Made by a program: the position numbers and the translations under genes. A stretch of 60,000 bases of DNA from Lineus longissimus. Lineage: Eukaryota; Nemertea; Pilidiophora; Heteronemertea; Lineidae. Shown here piece after piece: positions 10,657-20,600 of the stretch (its first letter is position 1; every line of letters begins with the position of its first letter). The DNA lies in assembly GCF_910592395.1 (NCBI RefSeq), contig NC_088319.1:6140001-6200000 (forward strand), given 5' to 3'. A model generated the notes under the pieces. That model was given only the letters and a program-made list of their open reading frames with translations, was not told the origin of the DNA and ran no database searches.

Positions 10657-12430
10657 TTAAAGTACTTCTTGGTAGACAACATTTTGGGTGATTGCATTCT
10701 CATTGTGGAAGCCTTGTTTTGTTGTGGGATTGATTTGTACTGTTATATCTGTGAAGCGACGTGATCTTGAGAAAGCTACGTAGAGCTGTCCGTGGCTGAA
10801 GACAGGGGTTGGAAGGTACAATCCTACTTTGTCGAAGGTTTGGCCTTGTGCTTTATTGATTGTCATGCAGTAACTGACTCTGATTGGGAACTGTGTTCTT
10901 TCTAGAATAAAGGGCAGGTGAGCATCTGAAGGGGCCAATTTAATCCTTGGTATAAGCACGTAATCGCCTTTGTTGGCACCAGTGAGAATCTCTGCGTCTA
11001 TAACGTGTGTGTGGAGGTGTCTGACTATAAGTCTTGTTCCATTGCATAAGCCCTTCTTGATGTCCAGGTTACGGAGGAGCATAATGATGACGCCTGGTTT
11101 CAAAAGCAGTCTGTGTGGTGGCATGCCTGTGGGTGTGATCGAGTTGAGGAATTCCAGTGGATACTGTAGGGCTTCGCGTTCATCTTCGCATACGATCTTG
11201 TCTGCACTTGTGTAGAGTTTTGTTGTGCCTGGTATCTTGTGTGTGATTTCATCATTTATTCGAAGAGCATGTTCGTTGGTGGGAGTGAGGATGACAGTGT
11301 CTGCTAGAAGTCTTGGATTTTGTATGTTGCTGAACACTTCGTCTGCAATATTTTGTGTGACCACTAGTGCGAGTAACCATTCTGCAAAGTGCTGTTCATT
11401 GTGCTGAGTTCGCATGTTCTTCGTGAGGTGGTGTATCTGAAATATTGGCCACAGAGGTGAGCGCTTGAGGCAATTTTCGACAATGACTGCTGGTGGCTTC
11501 CTCGGAACAACGGGCAGGACTTGTCGGAAGTCTCCTCCTAGGATGAAAATTTTGCCTCCGAATGGAATGTCTGTCTCTGTGATATCTCTGAGCATCCTGT
11601 CTATGGCTTTAAGGGCATTGGATGGAATCATGGATGCCTCATCAATGATGAACATTGCCATTTTCCGAAGATATTGGGCATGTTTGGAAGTTGGTTTTAT
11701 GTTGCAAACACTGTTGTCTGGAACAGGCACTGGAAGTTTAAACAGGCTGTGGACTGTACGTCCTCCATTCAGTAGGGTGGCTGCTATTCCTGTCCAAGCG
11801 CATGGTGCAACAACCTCTCCTTGACCGCGGAGGCTGGCAATGAGCGTGTTGTAGCACATGGTTTGGCCTGTTCCCCCTGGGCCATCTAGGAAGTATGCTC
11901 TGCATTTCTGTTGTTGGTGACTGGTGATGTCTGCATGGTCTTGAAGGATCTGGTCGACAAACTTGCGTTGTTCTGTGTTGAGCATGTTACACAGTCTTGT
12001 TGCTTCCTTACGCTCATGTTCCAAGTCGTACTCGGGAACAGTATGCAAATCTGGTACCTCTGGGTTTGTGTTTGGTTCGGGAAGGTCGAAGTGACTACAT
12101 GTCAAACTGTTCTGCTCTAATATGGTGCTGATGTGGGCAAGGGCTCTGTCATCTGCTCTGTCAGGTGGCAAGTGGTGGAGGTCCAGGAAGTCTTCTGTCA
12201 TTGCATCTTTGTGCTTTTCCCAGAGCTGGAGAGCATTTTGTGGGTTGCAGTAGATCAGGATTGTAGCAAAGAGGGTGCGAAGTTGTTGTGGCATTTGAAA
12301 GGTTGTGGCCTCAGTCATGGCATGGTCCCATTCCCTATCATCTGTTAGAAGCTGTCGACGTATGCATGCATCCTTGAATGTTTTCATTATTTCACCGTCC
12401 ACTGTTTTGAGGTCATTATAGTTTGTGGCA
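10657..12430 (-). pseudogene. Helitron PIF1-like helicase part, Walker A mutated
   Basis: This frame carries the PIF1/RecD-type SF1B helicase motifs in order. Walker A reads DGPGGTGQT, where the family has Lys before the last Thr; the codon is CAA at 11865-11863. Walker B is IIDEASM. Then follow GGDFRQVLPVV, a PTN motif, KPGVIIMLLRN, and the C-terminal INKAQGQT and LYVAFSRSR. Loss of the Walker A lysine should abolish ATP hydrolysis. The frame is open up to 12645, but 12431-12645 overlaps Rep and is not Rep-like, so the true join is near 12430. There the conserved segment between Rep and helicase is partly missing and the frame shifts. In a live Helitron this is the C-terminal half of one Rep-helicase protein that unwinds DNA during rolling-circle transposition. 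Confidence 0.85.
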
Positions 12431-14794
12431 CTACTTCTCTGAATCTTTGGGACTAACTGAGTATATTCGTGGCAAAACCTTGTCCCCTCCTTGTTTTCGT
12501 TGAGTCCAGATCTTTTTGGTTTTATTCCAGACATAGTGAAGTGGGAACTCTGTGTATAGGTATGGTGTTGGTTGGTTGCTGTTGACTCTGAAGTAGGCTG
12601 TGAGCATGGTGTCTTTTTCTTGCGCTGCTTGTGCTGCTTCTTCATGGGCGCCTCGTTGGAAGTAAACTGGCTGCTGTTGTGGTAGGTGTATGGCTAGTCT
12701 ATATACTGAATGCGACTGTTCATGGAGTTTAAATTCAGATAGCCTCCAGAATGCCTCAGGAGCACTGACATACCTGGTGTCAATGAAAGTATTAACCTCA
12801 TCGTGTGTTAGTTCATTTGTCTGAGTAAGTCTGACGTTTGCACAGTCATGGCCCTTGTACACGTATTTGAATAGGTATTTGACAGACTTAATCGAAGTGC
12901 ATGCCTCAATGTTGATGTGAGCATTGTACTTTTTGGAAAGATAGGGATTGTATGGGACAATCCACCTGTTGTCAATTTCTTTGTTTCCTATAATGATAGT
13001 GCGGCCATTGTCTCGCCTTTGGTACAGGGGATATCCGTTGACTGCTAGTGCTGTTTGTTCTTGGAAAGACTTTGGGTAGTCTTTGGAGCAGCTGCCGTCA
13101 ACCATACAGGGAGAGGCGTAGTTAAGGGCACCACATGGACCGTGAACCATACTTGTTTTGATGATGTTGAATAAGTCTGGTTGTAAGTCTGGATCTGGTA
13201 TTTCTGCAGATATGAGGGAGTCAATGTCAGCTGGTTCTTTGAGCTTACTTTCTTCGCTCAATATGATTAATAGGTGGCAGTGAGGTAGACCCTGTTTTTG
13301 AAATTCAATGACATAAACGTAGGCGATTGGGATTCCAAGGACATGGTTGTTGCGAATGTCATGAAGCAGTTCCTTTAAATGTAGCTTGAATACTCTGCTG
13401 ACAATGTCTGGTCTATCATGAGGTTGCTGGTTTGGTAGTAATGCATCTTTGATGTCTTTGCACTTGGGGTTGCATGTGAATGTGAGAAAAAGATCTGGTC
13501 TTCCATATTTGGATACAATGGCCATGGCGTCCTGGAAATTTTGTTGCATACATCTAGGAGAACCTTGAAATGATGAAGGGAGGACGACAATTTTGCCTGG
13601 GGCACGGTTTTCTTCAGCAGCTTGATTATTGATGTGGTCCATAAGGCCTTGGTACATTTCCACTCGCAGCTGCTTCTGGTTTTGTAGTATCCAGCCAATT
13701 CTTGTGGATTCTGTGCGGACATATGCATCAACGACATACTGCTGGAAGAGTTTTGCACCATAGAATATAGCATTGAAGCCAGCTCTTACAGCAAGTCGGT
13801 GGGCATAAAACTGCAAGCAAGAGATTTTGCAGTACCGATCAGTTGCCCTCTCTGCTGTGTGTTGCATACCAGGATACCACCCTAAAGCGCCTCGTGGGAA
13901 ATATAGTGGGTAAACCATGGGGTCAATGTTCCCCGATAAATATGATATTTTACTTGGGTTATGATCTTTTGGGTAGATCAAAACATCACGATTGGCAGGT
14001 GGGGCTCCATCTGGCGACACAAAAACAGCTGCAACTTCATCCATACGGGTTGGATTATTGTAGCGGCGCTGATCATGGCCGCGCATGATATTCATTGTTA
14101 CAGTAGGGATTGGGGTGTTGTTCCGCTGTGCTGCAAGTGTCTGCTCCTCTTCAAGTTCATGCATATGTCTGTACGCGGCTGCGTAGGGGTTGATGGCGTC
14201 AAGGGTCGTTGTCAGTGTAGCCATGACATCTTGACGACAATTTGCATTTGGTGGTTGTTGTAGTCGCCCTTCGATTGCTTGACTGGCTTCTAGTATGTAC
14301 AGTTGGCTGTAAGTGTGTGGAGTATCGTCTGGAGGATGTAAAGAGCCTGCTCGATGGTACAGCTGTCCGTGAAGTCTAAATGTGTATGGGCCACGTCCTG
14401 AAGGGCGAACTACATGCCCACCAAATGAGGCAAATGAGACAGAACTATTGTACTGGCGAATATTTTCCATGAAGTTTTTGGACTGTGCATCATTTGCCAT
14501 GAAGAGGTTTTGTAATTCAGGCGGATATGGAGGCAATGGTGGTAATGAGACTTTACCATTGTGGCAACAGTTGAAGTTTTCAGAGCTGAAACGTAATGCA
14601 GCACAGTCTTTGCAAGTTTCACTCATAGGACCAAGTCTGAAAGTTTCAATCTGCGATGGGAATTGACGGGCGATAAACCTTTGGGGTTCTTGTTGTTGCT
14701 GTTGTGGCTGTCGACGGCGTTCTTGCTGGTTGAGACGGTTCCGACGGCGTTTGGCTTCACCTGTTACTTGGGGTGTCCACCTTCGTCTGGGCAT
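12431..14794 (-). pseudogene. Helitron Rep (HUH) part, separated from the helicase by a frameshift
   Basis: A 787-codon frame starts at ATG 14794. The N-terminus is basic and Gln-rich, followed by a Cys/His cluster (CKDCAALRF...CCHNGK). Helitron-like N-domain motifs come next, including FLTFTCNPKC. The HUH motif is GLPHCHLLIIL (His codons around 13281-13273). The tyrosine motif region contains VKYLFKYVYKGHD. All typical Rep landmarks are present. The frame ends at TAG 12433-12431 right after SPKDSEK, where intact relatives continue into the helicase, so a small deletion plus frameshift split the protein. Rep nicks and joins single-stranded DNA at the element ends. Confidence 0.88.
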
Positions 14795-15313
14795 ATTGAG
14801 CAGTTATTCCTGAAATATGCGTACTGGGGTAATTAGGTGTATTCAATTCAAAGGATTTTAATGATTATCATTTGGGGAAGTGGTCAGCAGGACTGTATTT
14901 ACTTCCTCATTTTCGTTAATTATTGATTGTTTGGGGTGACATAAGGGTGCTTGATGAATGGTGTTAAAAGAAGAACCACGATTCGATTGCAATCAGATTT
15001 ATTTACTAAAATATTTCGTACAAAAAATAGAAAAGAAGTGTTTGTTAACTTGTGGATGCTATGTACAATACTATGCATAAGTTTTGCAACATTGGTTCAG
15101 TATAGTATGTTTGGAGGTAAACAGTTCTGTGAGTTTGAAATTTGGGAATTTGAAGTTCAACCTGCTTTCTACATGAAATTGAAGCCCCAACTGTTGTTCT
15201 TAAAATTAGGAGGGAACGGGCTTGATAGGAAATGGGAGGGCTTTCCCAGTGTTGCAAAACTGTATGCACATAGTAGCATTAATCTGAATCTTGAAGAAGC
15301 AATCTAGAAGAAA

Positions 15314-15982
15314 TTAAATGTCTGTGTTGGCATTGTTGTTGTCTGAATCCTTGTCATCACTGTTCACCAAGGCCAGAGCCGCCTCTTCAGAAATGGCATC
15401 AGTCATGTCAGTGGTCGTGTTGGCATCGAGTGTTTCCATAGATGCATCGAAGATGCTACTGATGGAATCATCGTCCATAGCGTCAGCAAAGGGATCAAAC
15501 TCCAACTGAGGTTTGGATGGTGACGATGTGGAGGCAGCTGATGCAGCGAGACATTTACGTTTCATTGGGGTGGATGTTGAGGCACCTTGCCTAGGAGCAG
15601 ATTCTACTGGGGCACTCATGGCGGCATTAGTTAGCATCGCAGGTAGGCGGGCTACTTGACGTACCATTCTATCTAGTTTAACCATTAGATTTTTCTTAGC
15701 TTGAATGTTGTATCGAGCCTCTCTTGCTAGGGTCGTAACATCATCAAGGAGGTCTGTTGTTTGTTGAAGGAATTCAGTCCGAATTTCAGCTATTGCTTGG
15801 ACCGACTGTGCATTCGATCGCTTCTTCATGGGGTTTTTGGCTGCCTCGTTGTCCATATCGGACAAACCAACCTGCACCAACGCCAGCTGGGCGATAAACC
15901 GTTTACTGACCTCGTTTATTTTCTTGTCTAGAGCGGTTGTCATGTCTATAAGATTGGGGAGTGGAGCGCTGAACGAAGCCAT
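15314..15982 (-). CDS. Upstream Helitron-associated ORF, function unknown
   Basis: The frame from ATG 15982 encodes about 222 aa. The start sits right after TTTATTTCAG, so it may be the first codon of an exon. The N-terminal two-thirds is helical (KKINEVSKRFIAQLALVQVG, then RTEFLQQTTDLLDDVTTLAR). A Ser/Thr/Pro-rich segment and a very acidic tail ending DKDSDNNNANTDI follow. It lies on the same strand 520 bp upstream of Rep, consistent with an accessory Helitron gene, but no known family (RPA, OTU, protease) is recognisable. The longer frame up to 16048 adds a run without support. Confidence 0.5.
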   Translation of the reverse strand: MASFSAPLPNLIDMTTALDKKINEVSKRFIAQLALVQVGLSDMDNEAAKNPMKKRSNAQSVQAIAEIRTEFLQQTTDLLDDVTTLAREARYNIQAKKNLMVKLDRMVRQVARLPAMLTNAAMSAPVESAPRQGASTSTPMKRKCLAASAASTSSPSKPQLEFDPFADAMDDDSISSIFDASMETLDANTTTDMTDAISEEAALALVNSDDKDSDNNNANTDI

Positions 15983-16079
15983 CTGAAATAAATGGAAAAG
16001 AATTTGGAAACTGGGTATGCAAGTTCTGGTGCACCAAAGTTCAAACAAAAGCTTTGCTAATCACTCTAAAACAATACAG

Positions 16080-16087
16080 TATAAATA
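16080..16087 (-). promoter_or_regulatory. Possible TATA-like box upstream of the Helitron-associated ORF
   Basis: TATTTATA on the minus strand lies about 100 bases upstream of the ATG at 15982. It is a single weak match with no supporting initiator. Confidence 0.2.
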
Positions 16088-16344
16088 CTCTCTGTCTCAA
16101 AAAGACACTCGTATGCTCGCTCCGTGTGTCCGACAATCACTTATTTACCGATCTACTTTCCACAATGCTCGGCCTGCCTACGTCCTACAATCGATCAGTT
16201 TTCAGAATCGCATGTATGGCCTGCGTACGCCGACAATCGACTAAGTTGAATTTAGTTTACTGAAGAAAAAACACAAAATAATCAAGCGTTGCACGGTACT
16301 TTTGTCTGTTAGGCCAACAACTCACCTGAATTGACAATATAGTG

Positions 16345-17560
16345 TAGCGGCCAAGGCTCAAAAAGGGCTCTATTTAAGGAGATACCCCTACCGGAGGTAT
16401 AACAAGCTGGGATTGGTCTCATTTTGTTCGTATGGATCTCTAGTTTCTGAAAAATGATGTTGTAGTTGCAGGAACGTTGTACAACATGCTGAATTAACCC
16501 CTTCTGTGCGGCAACGAGTGAAAAAATGACGATTTTCTTTAATCGCTTAGATGAGAGAATCAGCCCCTCTAACGTCTACTATGGCTGGTTATATCAGTGT
16601 ATATCATTGAAATGGACCTCTAGCAATATATTTTAGGTGGTTTTATGCTAGCAGGGTGGTTACAGGGCCAAAAATATGCCCAAAATTTGAAAATTTTTGA
16701 CAATTTTGACCAAAACGAAAGATATTTTCTTATATTTTTCCACAGATACTGTATATAACAGTGTTATATATGATTTAATTTGTCAGCTAGGATGTCTCAT
16801 TGATATAAAAATTTGTTTCAGCATATTGAAATGGGTACAACATGGCCGTTTAACCCCCTACTTGCGACAACCCGTAAAATGCCGATAATTCATAAATATC
16901 CGTTTTTGATGAAATAAAGCCCCTTAATGCCTACCATGGCCGGTTATATCAATGTATATCATTGAAATGGACATTTAGCAATATATTTCCTGTGGTTTTA
17001 TGCTAGTAGGGGGTTAACGGTCCAAAAATAAGCCCAAAATTTGAAGAAAAAAATGAAAATTGTGGTTAAAATTAAACATATTTTATTGTATTTTGCTTAA
17101 CATACATGATATAATATAGTGTTGCATCTGATTTAATTTGTCAGCTGGTATGTCTCATCGATAGAAAAGTATGTTTGAGCATGGTTAAATGGGTACAATG
17201 TGGCCAATTAACACTCTATTTGTGGCAAGACATAACAATTAAATTTTTCATAAACATCAGTTTTTGATGAAATAAGCCTCATTAATGACTACCTGTGTTG
17301 GTTATATCAGTCTTCGTCATTGAAATGGATATCTAACAATATATTGCAGGTGGTTTCATCCTAGTAGGGGTGCCACGGGCCCAAAATTATGCCCAAAATT
17401 TGATTTTTTTTTAAACAATTTTGAACTGAAAAGAACCATATAACCGTAAGATAATGTAAAACAGTGTCTGACCTGATTAAATTCATTAGCTGGGAGTTCA
17501 CATTGGTTAGAACATATGTTATAGCATGGTGAGTAAGTAAAGAATGACCAAATCTACCCC
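16345..17560. repeat. Left TIR/subterminal array: about three 350-bp units
   Basis: A unit containing TTATATCA(G/A)TGTATATCATTG, then TTTTATGCTAG(C/T)AGGG and a CAAAATTTGA run, recurs from about 16470, 16836 and 17186 with decreasing similarity. The first part is the inverted copy of 23020-23690. The 63-codon frame at 16697-16888 also appears inverted at 23155-23346 and is a by-product of the TIR, not a gene. Confidence 0.75.
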
Positions 17561-17628
17561 CTGTTTACAGAGTAAAACTATCTTTCGTAAAACGAACGTC
17601 ATCGGTATGTCCATTGCAAGTTAACTGT

Positions 17629-20600
17629 CTACATGTCCATCTCCATTTCATCACCTTCTTCAGGAATATTATACTGGTTTTGACAGTTTACACAACCACA
17701 CGCCTCTATGCACCATAGTTTCGCAAGAGCACAAGGACATTTCTTCTCATCCAAACAGTCTTTATCAGTGCAGTAGAGATGGGTCAGTTTCCGAACCTCT
17801 ATTGGAGCAGCTGCTTGAGTGAACATTGTCTGAGTGATACCTCCACCATCACAAGCAGACCAGCCATGACCAACTGGTTCTACAACCTCTTGGTTTGCGA
17901 TGTGACTTTCACACCATATTTGCGTTTGGTACTTTGCACGAAGTACATGTTGTTTAAACGAGTCCTCTGTTGGGGGGAGCATTGCTGCTGCCTTGTCCGT
18001 CGTGGTAGCCATCTGATACCGCAGTTCGTCAAGGGTGTCAATACCCTTGGCCTTCTTTCCATATAAAAGTAAAGCATAACTGCGAGCCACAGTGATGTTC
18101 ACCTCTAGGTTTTCGGAATGCAAAGTCTTTAGATCTGTCAGCGTGTCCGCATTTTTTAGCAGTGTAGAATAGGCAGTTTTTTTCCCTATTCTGTTCAATG
18201 AGCATGTAGTGTCACATCCTGTTAGGGCATGGGCAGCAGGCAGACACTGAGATACTGTTGGGCCAAGTTGGTTTGCAATGAGATGTACTGGAATGTAACG
18301 TTCCTTCCCTGAATGTCCAGCATACATATACACAAGATCAGCTAAGTGGCCTCTGCTGAAGTAATAGACCATCAACACCAATACGTCTGTGTCGTCACAA
18401 CGTATTATGATCCTATCAAAGTCCTTTGAGAGACTGCAAGCGTGCAAGATCATGCGGGTATCAGCTTCCTCCTGGTTGCTATACAGACTTTCAAGGGATG
18501 ATGCACAAGATGAGGTAACCTCCTTCACTAGTTCTCCCTCACTGAATCCTCCGGCCAAGACAATGGATTTACCGTTTGGGATGAATTCAGCGGCATGCTC
18601 TACGATGAAATGCGAGATATAATTTGCAAGGCTAGCCTTGTTGCCAGCTCCTTTCAGAAACTTTCGATAGTTAGGCACATCCCTGCCTCCCTGGATCTGA
18701 TACTGTGACTGGACGGAAGAACCACGCCGTTCTCTCTCTGTTGTTTTGATTGAGGGCTTGTGATCATACCTATCAAAGACAATCGTCACACTGGTCAACT
18801 CCAAGCGTTGCATATTCAGAAGTCGCACTGTACGTTTCTGAACGACTTCTGCCAAATCCTTGAATGTTTTGAACTGGTTCTCGTTCAGTGCTTGAAGCAT
18901 TGCCATGCCATCAATGATATAAGCTGATGAATTGGATTCTGGTATCTGTGGCAGCTCTGCTAACACCTCAGTGCAATTAGATTCAAGCTTGTCCGTCAGA
19001 TCAGATTTGGTTGTCTTTCTCATCGATCCGTCATCATGGAAGAGTGATGGTGCTATCGCCGCCAGTTCGTACTTGAGAACGTTCCTCATGTCGACATCGC
19101 GAATCCTGGAGACTGCCAGAAGCCGTCGAAACAACACCTCGGTGTCAATGATCAGCTTTCGATCCTTGTCATTTGGAAGGGCTTTCTTCATATCTGCGAA
19201 TGTTGACACAGTTTTCTTCTTTAATGCGTCCCAAAAATCTTTTGTTGGCTCATCTCCAAGTCGTTCCTTCACAAAGTTATCAAAGATAACTTTGCCTTTG
19301 TCTGGGATGTCCTTCAGTGAATCCTCAACTTGTGGTGATGCCATTTGACCTGTGGTAATATTCAGCAGATTGTCTGGAACATCTTCGAGGTCAAATGGAT
19401 CCTGGCACTGGCTTTCCAGGTATTCCTTCATGTCGTTCACGTCTTTTCTGTCCTTGTTCATACGGGCATTTCCAAGCTCTTCGGGCAGTTTTCTATTCGT
19501 TCCAGAGTTGCAAACAAGATCCTTAAAAGCCTCTGCATATTCCCCCGTGATGTGTCGTGTCAGAAGCCAGCGAAGCAGGGCACCTTTGCGTAGGGTAAAT
19601 CCGATCACGCCTCCCTGGCTCTTTGCCTCTCGATTGATTGTTTGCTCCAGAGCTTGGTCTGTCGGGACGCAATTGAAAGCTCTTGCTGCTGTCCTGCGCA
19701 CAACAAATCCTCCCTCCATCATGTGGCGGTACATCAGGGGCTCTCGTTCCTCCAATTGATTCATCTCTGCAATGTACACAGGGGTGTATCGTGCATAGTT
19801 CACACGCCCAGCAAGGATGAAATAGGGAACCGTTTCCATCACAGCTTCAAGGTGCATGAGGAAGTCTGCCTCCCTATCTGCGCGTAACAATCGCAGCAAT
19901 ATATTCCCTGCCTCAAGAAAGCTATCCCAGTAGGCAAATGTAGCAGATTGACATCTTCCTTCTTTTCGAAAGCGAGCTATTGTATCTAACACGGACTGGG
20001 GGATCATGCCCTCTGCCTTCTGACAAGCAGCTGCACAGGCGGTCGCATCCTTTGATTTGAAGGACTGATCAAGATCGTGTACAAATTGCTTGGTTTCGTC
20101 AGTAAGCCAGGGCAAACACTTCTTTGTGGCAAAGGACTCAGCTGCGATCAGAAACATGTGTGTTAGCACTTCATGAGCGAGACGAATACCTCGGATTGCG
20201 CGGGCATACTGCTTTCCCTGGAGCATCTGGTTAGCCGTGGCTGCTGCATATACATCAGATGAGGTTAAGATATTGAGAAGTCCACCATCTCCGAATAATT
20301 TGCCAATGCTAGCGAGGAAAGCCATTGTCAGATGCATACCTCCGAGTCTCATTGTTACTTTGCCGACTAGACGCTCTGGTTTGCTCCACATAATCTGTTG
20401 TGCCTTACTGTAGATTGCAAGGTCTGCTGTGACGAGTATGTGCTCCTGCCCTAACTCCTCGGCTATGAGCACAAGTCTCAACAACGTTGTGAACATGGTG
20501 GAAAGATCAGATGGTGAGGCATCGATGAACGGCAGGTATCGAATCCTTGTAACTGGGACCGTCTTCGTACACACAAGGGCATTGAAACCACTCCACGCCG

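Larger units (their letters stand above)
10521..15982 (-). mobile_element. Helitron (autonomous-type, defective), 5' end not located
   Basis: Minus-strand reading frames for a HUH Rep and a PIF1-family helicase follow each other, which defines a Helitron. A candidate 3' end is the CTAG at 10524-10521, followed by T as expected at a Helitron junction. It is preceded by the small GC-rich hairpin GCGC-AGA-GCGC (10543-10533). No TC 5' terminus could be placed; an upstream ORF (15314-15982) is included because of strand and position. The Academ element begins 358 bp beyond and could have split the Helitron 5' region. Confidence 0.75.

Noticed and set aside
14951-15307. 118-aa plus-strand ORF
   Set aside because: Lies in the gap downstream of the 15314 gene; no motif, no start support.
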